This document shows positions 1 through 8,680 of a stretch of 64,000 nucleotides of DNA, in pieces. The DNA is from Cyanophora paradoxa (lineage: Eukaryota; Glaucocystophyceae; Cyanophorales; Cyanophoraceae), in contig QPMI01000199.1 in the NCBI GenBank assembly GCA_004431415.1, positions 1 through 64,000 on the forward strand, read 5' to 3'. The notes beneath the pieces are model-generated. The model had not been told where the DNA came from, did no database searches, and saw nothing but the letters and a program-made list of their open reading frames with translations. Each line of letters opens with the position of its first letter. The stretch's first letter is position 1. The position numbers and the translations under genes are program-made.

Positions 1-596
1 GCGTCATTTACGTCCGCGTCATTTACGTCACGGAGTTTGCCGGCGACTCGGGACTCGGGCCCAACTTCTCCCGGTAAGTTCGAGACTTGGAAAAATAGGG
101 TATCCCTATTACTTATCGTTTTTTTATTACTATTATCGTTATTCACATTGAATGAATGCTTAAATCTATAAAAGCTGTACCAGTATCGTGGCTACTAGTA
201 CTAAGCTAGTAGTACCAAGTAGTACAAGTAGTACCAAGTAGTACTACGTAGTACTAGCGGTACTAGTAGTACTGCGTCGTGACGAACTTACCGGGAGAAG
301 TTGGGCCCGAGTCCCGAGTCGCCGGAAACTCCGTGACGTAAATGACGCTGACGTAAATGACGCGACCCTTCAGGTTAATTTTAAGCGCAAGCTAGCGCTA
401 GCTAGCTAGATATCGATACCACCTAGCTAGTAGCACTAGGACACTAGGACACTAGGACACTAGGACACTAGGACACTAGGACACCGGGGGGTACCCCCGC
501 CGAGTTCAAGTCTCGAACTTACCGGGAGAAGTTGGGCCCGAGTCCCGAGTCGCCGGCAAACTCCGTGACGTAAATGACGCGGACGTAAATGACGCA
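1..596. repeat. Inverted and direct promoter-like repeats with CRE-type sites
   Basis: A block of about 80 bp containing GCGTCATTTACGTC, an ACTCGGGACTCGGGCCC core and CTCCCGGTAAGTTCGAG occurs at about 1-83. It recurs inverted at about 278-363 and again at about 505-596, the last two in the same orientation. Each copy ends in two TGACGTAAATGACG motifs, which match the CRE/bZIP core TGACGTAA. The third copy runs straight into the first gene at 664. It may be a promoter array or a terminal repeat of the neighbouring virus-like block; the sequence does not decide. Confidence 0.7.
434..485. repeat. 8-bp tandem repeat (CACTAGGA x6)
   Basis: Six perfect tandem copies of CACTAGGA followed by CACC lie between the second and third copies of the CRE-type repeat. 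It is a short microsatellite-like array with no coding content. Confidence 0.9.
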
Positions 597-663
597 AATC
601 CCATTGGAGCTACGTTCGCAGCCTCCGGATGCAGCGCACAATTTTCCAAGGTACCCAGCAAGC

Positions 664-949
664 ATGGACTTTGCTGACTGCGCAGGTATCAAGCAGGAGC
701 CTGAGGACCTTCTCACCGCCGCCGCCTCGGCGCCCAAGCAGCGCCGCCGCCGCGGGCCCAAGTCCCTCTGCTCCGAGCCCGAGATCCTGGCGGCTCCGGC
801 GCGCGGGCCGGAGACCGTGGACCTGACCTGGAGGAGCCGGCGCGCGGCCGCCGCGCCTGCTGATCCTTGCGGCGGCGGCGGCCGCGCTCTACTACGCCGC
901 CCGGCGCCTGGGCCCGCAGCTCTCGGGCCTGGTCCGGAACCTTTTCTAA
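664..949 (+). pseudogene. Small basic protein with C-terminal membrane anchor, frameshifted
   Basis: The reading frame opens at ATG 664 (MDFADCAGIKQEPEDLL) and contains a basic KQRRRRGPK stretch that could be a nuclear localisation signal. Around 830-850 the frame must shift by one to reach a convincing C-terminus with a hydrophobic run (LLILAAAAAALYY) and the tail RNLF before TAA at 947-949. This gives about 95 residues with a tail-anchor layout. No family is recognised. The shift may be a sequencing indel in a GC-rich run or true decay; several neighbours show the same problem. Confidence 0.45.
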
Positions 950-958
950 GTCTCCTCA

Positions 959-1316
959 ATGGAGGCCCTGCTAGATCTCATGGCCTTTGCGCGCCCATCT
1001 TCTTCCTGGTGGGCCTCAGCCGCATGGAGCGCGAGGCGCGCCAGCCCGAGCGCGTCGAGCGCGCGCCTTTCACCCCCGCAGAGCAGCGCAACTCACGAGT
1101 GGGACCTGGCGCTCATGGCCGCCGCATGCTCGACGGCAACCGGCTCGAGCCGGGCCACCGCCTCAAGCTAGAGGACGGCGGCACGCCCTCTGGGACGGCG
1201 AGGCCTGGAAGCACGATTCGACGGGCGAGCCGATGAAGCTGCTCGCCTCCGGCAACAAGTACTGGCGCGGCGACTCGATGAGTTCCGGCGCCCGTGATTT
1301 CTGGTCCCTCTTCTAG
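959..1316 (+). pseudogene. Small unknown gene, frame changes between start and end
   Basis: A frame opens at ATG 959 (MEALLDLM), ten bases after the previous stop. The best coding signal then passes through another frame (APIFFLVGLSRMEREARQ, then RMLDGNRLEPGHRLKLEDG). It finishes in a third frame with GNKYWRGDSMSSGARDFWSLF and TAG at 1314-1316. At least two indels are needed for one product of about 115 residues. A short hydrophobic segment sits near the start. I recognise no family. It belongs to the run of tiny intronless genes next to the helicase gene. Confidence 0.35.
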
Positions 1317-1322
1317 TAGAGA

Positions 1323-1604
1323 ATGCCCGACCCTCGCCCGACCCGCCGCAGTGCCGAGAGCGCGGGCAGCTCGGACGAGTACTCCGAGCTCACGGATCCC
1401 GACCCCGACGAGCCCGGCGACGCCTTCGCGACGGAGAACGAGCGCTCCCTCATGCGCATCTACGAGGCGCTGCGCGAGGCGATCTACTGGGAGGATCCCC
1501 GCCTGGGAACCCTGATGAACTTTGCAAAGTTCGCCGAGTTCATGTTCGCTATGACCGTGCCCTTCACCCGAGTCGTGCTCTGGGATAGGAACAGGAACTG
1601 GTAA
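1323..1604 (+). CDS. Small acidic unknown protein (93 aa)
   Basis: This is an uninterrupted frame of 93 codons starting at ATG 1323, six bases after the preceding stop. The first half is acidic and Ser/Pro rich (SSDEYSELTDPDPDEPGD). The second half is more hydrophobic and aromatic (LMNFAKFAEFMFAMTVPFTRVVLWDR), which could be an amphipathic or weak membrane segment. No family is recognised. The tight spacing on the plus strand suggests it is expressed with the two preceding frames. Confidence 0.5.
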   Translation: MPDPRPTRRSAESAGSSDEYSELTDPDPDEPGDAFATENERSLMRIYEALREAIYWEDPRLGTLMNFAKFAEFMFAMTVPFTRVVLWDRNRNW

Positions 1605-1631
1605 AGGCATTGAATACAACAGTACAGAGCC

Positions 1632-2007
1632 CTACGAGCTAGAGCTGCTATCGCCCGAGTCCAGGCGCGCCTTCTTGGCCTTGGAGCGGCGGAGGCGGGA
1701 GACGTACTGCAGGCGCAGGTTGCGCACTAGGAGCTCGCCGCCGTGGTGCCCGCAGCCCGGGAACCGAGTCCGTGGGCAGCAGCTGTCCCTCGCGTATCGC
1801 CTTGTACGTCTTGCGCTTGTTGAATGCAACCTTCTCCGTATCCTCCGCGACCGGGACCTCCAGCGCCAGCGTGCGCTTGGCCTTCTTCATGGAGACTGCG
1901 TTCGCGCGCTCCAGCTTCACGCCGGGCTCCAGGGGGGTACCGTCCGCTGCGTTCGCCACCGGGTTCTCAGCGAAGGAAACACGGGGGGAAGAGCCGCCGC
2001 GGGGCAT
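1632..2007 (-). pseudogene. Small basic unknown protein, one frameshift
   Basis: The minus-strand frame starts at ATG 2007 (MPRGGSSPRVSFAENPVA), with a middle section rich in Lys and Arg (SMKKAKRTLALEV, FNKRKTYKAIREG). Near 1,755 it must change frame to continue into GELLVRNLRLQYVSRLRRSKAKKARL and an acidic-serine tail (DSGDSSSSS) with TAG at 1632-1634. The product would be about 124 residues, intronless and strongly basic, perhaps nucleic-acid binding. Its 3' end faces the plus-strand frame ending at 1604. Confidence 0.4.
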
Positions 2008-2023
2008 GGTTCGCTCAGTTTAC

Positions 2024-2347
2024 CTAGCGTTTAGAAAATAGCGCGCGAGCCTCGAGCACCAGCAGACCCGCCACAACCGCTGCGGCGATGACAACGGCCA
2101 CCTTGAGCCAGTGCCAGAAGCGCTCGGCCCCGTCCGTCAGCGCGCGGCCCGCCTTGCCCGGTGCGGTGAGCGCGGAGCCCAGGGCGCCCGCCGCAATGTC
2201 GCCCACGCGCCTCCGTCGCCGCGCAGGACGTTCTCTCGGTTCTTCGTCTCCACCGTGGCGCCAATCGCCGCGTTGATCTCGCCGAACTGCAGGCGCGGCT
2301 GCCCTTGGGCCGAAGGTCTTCGTGAGCAGCGCATCGAGCCAGCTCAT
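2024..2347 (-). pseudogene. Small single-pass membrane protein, compensating frameshifts
   Basis: It starts at ATG 2347 (MSWLDALLTKTFGPR) and ends with a clear transmembrane helix (HWLKVAVVIAAAVVAGLLVLEA) followed by RALFSKR. Between about 2,200 and 2,300 the convincing frame is a neighbouring one (QFGEINAAIGATVETKNREN), so two compensating indels are implied. Length is about 107 residues. The layout, a soluble N-terminus with a C-terminal anchor, repeats in the adjacent genes. No family is recognised. Confidence 0.45.
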
Positions 2348-2383
2348 CCTTGGCCCGCTTCCAACCGGGTTTCGAAAAACTAT

Positions 2384-2663
2384 CTAAATGACCAGGCCGC
2401 GCAGGTACCAGACCATCAGGAGCGAGCCGCCCAGCGCCACCAGCAGCGGCAGGTGCCCGTCCACGGCGCGCCGCATGCGGTTGTCGCACAGCTCCTGGCA
2501 GCTCAGCCGGTTGGCCTCGTCGAAGTAGGCGCTCACGGCGTAGGGCGGCCGGCCGGCGGGTGCAGCCCCGGCCCAGGCACGGGTAGGCCTCCGCCTGGCG
2601 CCGCGCGGCCAGCGCCGCCGTCGCCGCGTGCGCCGCCTCCCTCTGCCCCGGCGCGATCGCCAC
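2384..2663 (-). pseudogene. Small tail-anchored protein with paired cysteines, frameshifted
   Basis: The frame opens at ATG 2663 (MAIAPGQREAAHAATAALAA) and shifts near 2,550 into a frame reading AYFDEANRLSCQELCDNRMR. It ends in a hydrophobic C-terminal segment (LPLLVALGGSLLMVWYL) and RGLVI. The product would be about 92 residues with a C-terminal anchor and a C-x3-C pair just before it. It lies upstream of the 2347 frame on the same strand, 37 bp away. I do not recognise it. Confidence 0.4.
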
Positions 2664-2954
2664 GAGGGGCAGCGCCCCACGCTCCTGCCCTTGCCCGCCC
2701 CTTGATCGTTTTCAGCGACGGCGGCGCGGGATCCGCCGCCTTCACCCTGGGCCCTCCGCCGCCGCCCCACCCTTAGCCCTCGCCGCCTCGCCGATCTTGC
2801 TGCATCGCGAATCCGATTTGAACACGGTGCACAGCAGCTTCTCTTACCGCGCTCGACATCTTCGAACGTGTAACGAGAATGAAGAAAATTTAAAAGGGAA
2901 CGCCAACGGACTCGGAACTCGGAAAAGGGGAGGGGAGAATGAACTTTGAAAAGT

Positions 2955-3138
2955 TAGCGCCCGCGGGCGCATGCCGGCCGCGCCTGCGAGGCGCCGCCGG
3001 GGGCGTAGAGGGACTTGGCGGCGTAGCCGAAGCCCACGCCTATGACCGCCGAGGCGTGGGGGTGCCGCCGAGGAGCCAGGTGAGGGTCGCGGCCAGCGCT
3101 CCTAGCGAGTAATGGGCAGGATAAGCTTCGAAGGCCAT
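2955..3138 (-). pseudogene. Tiny two-helix membrane protein, one frameshift
   Basis: ATG 3138 opens MAFEAYPAHYSLGALAATLT and a first hydrophobic helix (LGALAATLTWLLGG). After one apparent indel near 3,065 a second helix follows (SAVIGVGFGYAAKSLY), then a short basic tail and TAA at 2955-2957. The product would be about 60 residues, too short for ordinary ORF calling. It starts about 60 bp after the stop of the coiled-coil exons upstream on the same strand. Confidence 0.4.
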
Positions 3139-3196
3139 CGCGGGACCGAATTGAGGGAGGGTGAGAAAAAATACCGCCTCGGGGCCTCGGGGCCTC

Positions 3197-3790
3197 AGTG
3201 GTGCAGGTGCCGGAAGCGCGCCTGGTCCTCGGCCTCCTCGCGCGCCGCCTGCTCCTCCGCCGCGTCGATCTCCGCCCGCGAGGCCTCCAGCGCCGCGGCC
3301 GACGCGTAGTCCTTGAGCACGGGCACGCGCCGTAGCTGTAGCCGAGCCCTTCGCCAGCCCGCCGACTCCGCCTCGAACGCCCGCCAGCGCTCCGAGGCCT
3401 CCGCCCGGCGATCTGGCCGGCGCGGAAGCCGGAGTCCAGCTCGGCGCGGAAGGCGATGTGGCCTGCAGGCGCTGGGCCCAGAGGCCCTGGCGCCGCTCCT
3501 CCGCCTCGCGCGCCTGGCGCGCCGCCAGCGCCCGCCGCTCGGCCTCCTGCTGGGCCCCGAAGCCCTGGATCGCGGTGAGGACGGCGCCGGGCGGGACGGC
3601 GCCGGGCCGGGACGGGGCTGGGCCGTCGGCGCTCGCGGAGGAGGCCGAGCTCCCGTAGCCGCTCGGCCCGCGCCGCGTTCGTCGGGGTACCCTGCCCTGG
3701 ATCAGGAGGGGGCGAGGGGAGGAGGGGTACAGGGAAGGCGGGGGTACGCGGGCCGGACCTGGCGCGGCAGCATCTCGTCGATGCGCTGCT
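3197..3790 (-). CDS. Coiled-coil C-terminal exons following the SF3 helicase
   Basis: Coding character is clear in frames reading QQRIDEMLPRQ, then AVLTAIQGFGAQQEAERRAL, AARQAREAEERRQGLWAQRLQ, then HIAFRAELDSGFRAGQIAG and EASERWRAFEAESAGWRRAR. The last frame runs through VLKDYASAAALEASRAEIDA to RFRHLHH and TGA at 3197-3199. It is rich in Ala, Glu, Arg and Gln and predicted to be a long helix or coiled coil. At least one intron (beginning near 3,755 with GTCCGG and containing GTACCCC) and one frame change separate the pieces. It is either the C-terminus of the helicase polypeptide upstream or a separate structural protein. Confidence 0.45.
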
Positions 3791-3799
3791 GGCCGGGGC

Positions 3800-5868
3800 G
3801 CTGCTGGGGGCCGTGGCGGGGGGCTGGGGCGGGAGGAAGGCCGGCGCCGAGTTGCGGGTGCGCTTGCCCTTGCCCTTGTGTGGGCTGGACGAGGAAGGGC
3901 CCGACGTCGGCCACCGGGTCCTTGAACTGCGCGACGGGATCGCGATCGCCTCCAGCGCCGGCTGGCTCTCGCCGAGGGAGAGCGGGCCTTGGGACGATGC
4001 CGCGGATGTAGGTCTGCCAGACGCCGCCGAGCTTGTAGAGTAGAGGCGGCACGAGGAGCCGAAGCCGGCGAGGGTCTCGTCCTGCCGGCCGTTCTCGATG
4101 TCGGCGCCGACGGCGGCGGCGGTGTCGGGGCCCTCCGTGCGCGCGATGTACTCGACGATGCCCGCGACGCTCGTCATCCAGCCCTCCGTGTTCGGGCGGC
4201 GACGTACGTGGTGGGGTCGACGGCGCAGTGGTGACGATGAAGCGGGTGAGGGGCACTTGGTCGTCTCCTGCCAGAAGCCGAGGCGCTGCGCCCGCAGCCA
4301 CGCCGGCTCGAAGGCCTGGATGCAGGAGGCCTTGCCGTCGGAGAGCGCGTGGATGATCTTCCACGCGAAGGTGAAGGCCGCGACCATGAGCGCCGGCAGC
4401 TCGTTCTCGCGGATGTCGGAGTGGAGGTAGGTGCGCTTCTTGGCCGGCTTGTGGTCGAGGGGGATGAGGACGACGCGGGCGAAGAACTCGAGCATGCGGT
4501 TCTCGAGCTGCGCCGGGGCAGGTGAGAAAGGGCGCCGGGGAGAAGGAGGGGAAGGGGAACGGGCGCACCTGCGGGAAGCTGTTGCAGACGATGACAAGCA
4601 CCTTGCGCGTCGCCTTGGTGCGCACATCGTCGCCGCGGACGTTCTTGAAGTTGCGGGAGTAGGCGTCGCCGGAGCGCATCTTGAGCTCCTCCTCCGAGCA
4701 GGCCCGCGGGTCGAGGCCCTCCGCCATCACCATGCAGATCGCCTCCTCGCCGCGTGCTCCGAGAAGGCCGAGCCCTTGGAGGGGCGGTAGACGCAGACGC
4801 GGCTTGGCGGCAGGCACTCCGTCATGATCTGCGTCACCATCGACTTGCCTGTGCCCGACTGGCCCTTGATGATGCCGCAGTACTGCAGCATGGCGCCCTC
4901 GGACGGCGGCTCCATCTCCGCGCGCGGCTCCCGGTCGAAGACGGGCTTGTCGCAGAAGTTCCACGGCCCGACGAGGTTGAAGGCGTAGAGGACGGCCGCC
5001 GCGTAGCCGAACTCGTCGGCCGTCACGTAGCCGTTGTCCGCCAGGTGCTTGACGACGTTGGGCATGAAGGGTGCAGCATGCCGTACACGGTGGGCCAGTC
5101 GCAGGTCTCGGTCGCCTCCTCGATGCCGCGGGCAGGCGCCCCTGGATGTAGCAGGTGTTCATGTAGCCCGCGTACCGCTCCCGTGCCTCCTCGTGCGTCA
5201 TGACGAGGACGCAGGCGCTGCCCGTGCTGTCCTGCGGCGCCCGCACCACGAAATCTGCGCAAGGGGCGTCGGCGGGGTACGGGCGGGCGCAGGGGTACGG
5301 GCGGCGCACGCGTGTCGCAGGCGAAGGCGAAGCCGGGGATGACGGGCATCTCGGGGCAGACGTCCTCGAGCTGGAGGGACTCCTCCACGAACGTGCGCGT
5401 CCGCCCCGAGAGCACCTCCTTCGAGAAGGTGAACTCGAAGGAGCCGGGTTGGACTCGTAGGTCTTGTGGAAGGTCATCGCCAGCAGCTGGATGACCTCCT
5501 TCATCGTCCCGCGCCCGGCGTGCCTGTTCGCGCTGACCTTGTCGTACACGAAGAGGTTCGGGAGCTCGACGTAGAAGGTGGGCGGGAGTTCGGGCCGTAG
5601 GGTCTCTGGCGCACGATCCGCTGCGCCGGCAAAAGGGGGTTAGCGGGGTTCGAACGCGGGAGGGGGGCGCACCGGCCGAAGGCGGCCCGGGCCAGCGCCT
5701 TAAGCAGCTGGGCCACGGCCGCCTCCGGCCTCTAAGGGGCGGGCGCGCAGCTAAGGGGGCGGGGCGCACGTTGTTCTTGACGAAGAGGCGGAGCGCATCC
5801 TGAATGGCCGCCTCCTTCTTGGACTTGTTGTCCTTGCTGTACGTTGTCACGTCGTCGTACTTGGACAT
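3800..5868 (-). CDS. Superfamily 3 (D5-like) helicase domain, multi-exon
   Basis: Reading from 5,868, exons give MSKYDDVTTYSKDNKSKKEA, then TFYVELPNLFVYDKVSANRH, then ESLQLEDVCPEMPVIPGFAF, then FVVRAPQDSTGSACVLVMTH. The ATPase core follows: Walker A GQSGTGKS at 4,841-4,864, a Walker B-like AICMVMAEGLD, an SF3 motif C region VLVIVCNSFP, and after an intron ENRMLEFFARVVLIPLDH with the expected arginine. Downstream come NELPALMVAAFTFAWKIIHA and EGWMTSVAGIVEYIART. This order is the D5/SF3 pattern of viral replicative helicases. Introns have donors such as GTACCCC and acceptors such as GCGCAG, so the gene is adapted to the host spliceosome. Several indels interrupt the exons. Confidence 0.65.
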
Positions 5869-7127
5869 GTCGATCTCGGGCGCCTCGCGCGGCTGCGCCG
5901 CCAGCTCCGCACGCGCCAGCTCCAGCCTGGTGGCGCGCGGCGGCTCGCCGTCGCTCTCCGACGCCTGGCCGTCGTCGTGGTCCGCCTCCGCCTCCGCCCG
6001 CTGATCGCGCAGCAGCTGCCGCTCGCGCTCGCGCCGCTGCTGGGCCCGGCGGGAGAGGCGGCCGGCGCGGGGGCCGGAGGGGGCGGAGGGGCATGTGGCC
6101 GAGGGAGGAGGCGGGCGTGGCGACGGGCGTGCCCGCGGCGGCGAGGGGATGGGCGGGCGAGGGGGGTACCCTGGACGGAGGGCGGCGGGCGCTGCGAGCG
6201 CTGCGAGCGCTGCGACGGCGGGACGGGGCTGAAGGCCGAGGGGTTGCCGCTCGGGCGCCAGGAGACGTCGGAGGCGGCGGGGCTGGCGGGGGGCACGGGG
6301 GCGGGCGGGCGGCGGGGGAGACGAGGGCGGCCTGGGCCAGCGTCGCCGGGCTCGTCGTCCGAGAACTCCTCCACGGGCGGCGGCGGGGCGTACTCGAGGG
6401 AGGGGGAGGGCGGGAGGGGGTAGAACTCGTCGACGGGGGGCTCGGGCTCGAAGGTGTCCCCCGCCCCCGCCTCCACCGTCGCCGCCAGCTCCGCATCGGG
6501 CTCGCCCTCGTGCTCGCGCTCGCGCTCCAGCTCCATCGCGTACTCCTCCGCCACCTCCAGCTCGCGCGCCGCCTTCGCGTCCGCCGCCGCCGCCAGCGCG
6601 GCCTCCTCCTCCATCTCGCGCTCGGCCTCCAGCTCCTCCTCTGTGGGCAGGGTCATTCCTTTGCGGCGCCGGAACGCCCTAGGCTCAGAATTTTGGGGTG
6701 GGGAGGGCGCACCGGCCGGCTCGGGGCCGGCCGCCTTGGGGGCCGCCGCCTCCATCTCCTCGCCGAGATCGCGCCGCGCCGCCGGGGCACCCGCCTCCTC
6801 CTCCTCGAACCGCAGGTCGATGTAGGCGGCCTTGCCCTTGCCCTTGCCCTTCGCCTGGGCCTGGGCCTGGGCCACGCGCATGGCGCGCGCGAGGCCCTCC
6901 GCCGTGATCGTGCTGCCGCCGGCCCGGGCGCCCGAGGCGGAGGCCGTCGCCTCGCCGATCGCCGCCTGGAAGGCCGCGGCCATCGCCTGGCCGGCGCGCG
7001 GCAGGCTCCGCGCCCGCTCCAGCTCCTCCTCCGTGAAGTCCAGCGCCCGGGCCGCGGCGGCGGCCTCGGCCTCGCGCTCCGCCTCGGAATCCGAGTCGGA
7101 ATCCGAGGACTCCGCGGCCGCGAGCAT
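5847..7127 (-). CDS. Acidic, coiled, low-complexity region upstream of the SF3 helicase
   Basis: This long exon reads MLAAAESSDSDSDSEAEREA, then helical acidic stretches (DFTEEELERARSL, EEELEAEREMEEEAALAAAA, MELEREREHEGEPDAEL), then proline-rich segments (FYPLPPSPSLEYAPPPPVEE) and QRSQRSQRPPPS. Near 6,170 an intron starting GTACCCC seems to lead to the exon LARAELAAQPREAPEIDM, which joins the helicase. It probably is the linker between the conserved N-terminal exons (7,200-8,364) and the SF3 domain, but could be a separate gene starting at 7,127. No enzymatic motif is visible. Confidence 0.45.
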   Translation of the reverse strand: MLAAAESSDSDSDSEAEREAEAAAAARALDFTEEELERARSLPRAGQAMAAAFQAAIGEATASASGARAGGSTITAEGLARAMRVAQAQAQAKGKGKGKAAYIDLRFEEEEAGAPAARRDLGEEMEAAAPKAAGPEPAGAPSPPQNSEPRAFRRRKGMTLPTEEELEAEREMEEEAALAAAADAKAARELEVAEEYAMELEREREHEGEPDAELAATVEAGAGDTFEPEPPVDEFYPLPPSPSLEYAPPPPVEEFSDDEPGDAGPGRPRLPRRPPAPVPPASPAASDVSWRPSGNPSAFSPVPPSQRSQRSQRPPPSVQGTPLARPSPRRRGHARRHARLLPRPHAPPPPPAPAPAASPAGPSSGASASGSCCAISGRRRRRTTTTARRRRATASRRAPPGWSWRVRSWRRSRARRPRSTCPSTTT

Positions 7128-7199
7128 GGGGCGGGGCGGGAGGCGGCGGCGGCGGCGGCGGCGGCCGCCTTGTCGAAGACGGGACGAAGAAGGTGAGGG

Positions 7200-8364
7200 C
7201 GAGGGTGCGCCGCGGCACCACGTACTTCACGGCGCCGTGGATCATGGGGCGCCCGTGCGAGTCCGGCATCGAGCACCGGCGGATGACCTGCGAGGGGTTT
7301 AAATGGCATCTAAATACTCTAAATAGCATCTAAATAGCATCCAAATAGAAACGGCTGGAAACGGCGCACCTGCACGCGGTCGCCGATGGTGACGCCGGGC
7401 ACCTCGAACTCAGGAACCAGGTCGAAGGCGCAGATGCCCTGGCGCCCGTGGCGGTCCCGGCACGTCCGGCAGGCCGCCTCCAGCACGATGCGGATGGCGT
7501 AGGCGTCGGTGAGGACGCCGGTGTCCGGCCGCTCGCCCCAGACCGCCGAGCTCTCGTGGCGCGTGATGAACGCGCGGCTGTTCCGCATGATGCAGCGCGC
7601 CTCGACGCCCATGATGCCCTTCGCCAGCCTCTGCGGGCCGGCGGGGGTCGGCGGGGAGGGGCACGGGCGGCCGGGGGCGCACCTCGGGCGTGTAGGCCGG
7701 GTCCGAGCTGAGCACCAGCAGCCAGAGCAGGTGCGGGGCCGCCTCCGCCATGCGGTTGAAGTAGAACTCCTCCGGGCCCGCCAGCAGGCCAATCGTGCGC
7801 CACTCGCCCTTGGCGATGTGCCGGGGCACGGCGCCCATGAGCAGCCGCAGGCGCTGCGCCGCGAACAGCCGGCGGGCGTCGGCATCCCGCCCGGGCTTCG
7901 GCTTGCTCGGCGTGTCGAAGTTCTCCTCCGTCATGTTCAGCGCCGCGTGCATCGCCCGCACGTCCGCGTCCTGCGAGCGCGGCGGCGCCTCAGCCGCTGC
8001 GAGCCGGGCGCGCGAGGGAGAAAGAGGCAGCGAGCACCTCCGCGAGCCGCAGCCGCGACAGGACGGAGTCGATGGAGAACTGCACCGACGGGCCGGGGGC
8101 GCCCTCGAGGTTCAAGGTCCGCGCCGCGGCCAGCTTGCGCTTGCGCTCGGCCAGCTCGGTCTTGCGCAGCACATCCTTGCTGTTCGGGCTGAACTGCATG
8201 CCATCCTCCAGCGCACGCGCCTGCGCCTCCTTCGCCTGGTCGCTGATACCGGCCTCGAACACCGTCCAATCGACGCCGAAGCTGTCGCCGACGCAGAGAA
8301 CGTCGTACAGCGTGTTCTTCGCCAGCTTAGCCGGGATCTCCGGAGGGAGCGCGAGCCGAGACAT
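7200..8364 (-). CDS. N-terminal exons of the helicase gene, unknown domain with FEA motif
   Basis: ATG 8364 opens MSRLALPPEIPAKLAKNTLY, followed by FGVDWTVFEAGISDQAKEAQ and SIDSVLSRLRLAEVLA. Further exons read MTEENFDTPSKPKPGRDADA, GAVPRHIAKGEWRTIGLLAG, GPEEFYFNRMAEAAPHLLWL, GIMGVEARCIMRNSRAFITR, DTGVLTDAYAIRIVLEAACR, then a C-x2-C segment (CRTCRDRHGRQGICAFDL) and MPDSHGRPMIHGAVKYVV. The domain is where a primase would sit in a D5-type protein, but I cannot identify catalytic residues. The FEA-type motif near the start recurs in the divergent plus-strand gene. Confidence 0.45.
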
Positions 8365-8680
8365 GCTGCTGCCGCCGATGCTGCCGCCGGTGCTGCGCGC
8401 GCTCTGCTGGGAGTGCTGCGCGCGCTGCGAAGGTTCTGGCGCCAAGTTCCCAGCCGATTTGAACGAGCGGCCTGCATTGCATCGCCGGACTGGGCAGTCA
8501 AAAAAAGCGAGAAACCGACCGGGGTTCGAGCCCAAGGGGGGTACGCATTTTGAGGGGGGGGGGGGGGGGGGGAGAAGCGGGCTTCAAGTCTGAGTCTTCG
8601 CGAGTTGGGGAGGGAACAAGCCAGCGGGGGTACGACGTTGAACGGAATCCGTTGAGACATCGCGGGCAGTAACACTCGCG
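8365..8680. promoter_or_regulatory. Divergent intergenic region with 19-G tract
   Basis: This about 300-bp gap separates the two outward-facing large genes. It holds an uninterrupted run of 19 G at 8,554-8,572, a GGGGGGTAC word and no convincing ORF. It is presumably the shared promoter; the G run may form a quadruplex or be a slippage hotspot. Confidence 0.4.
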
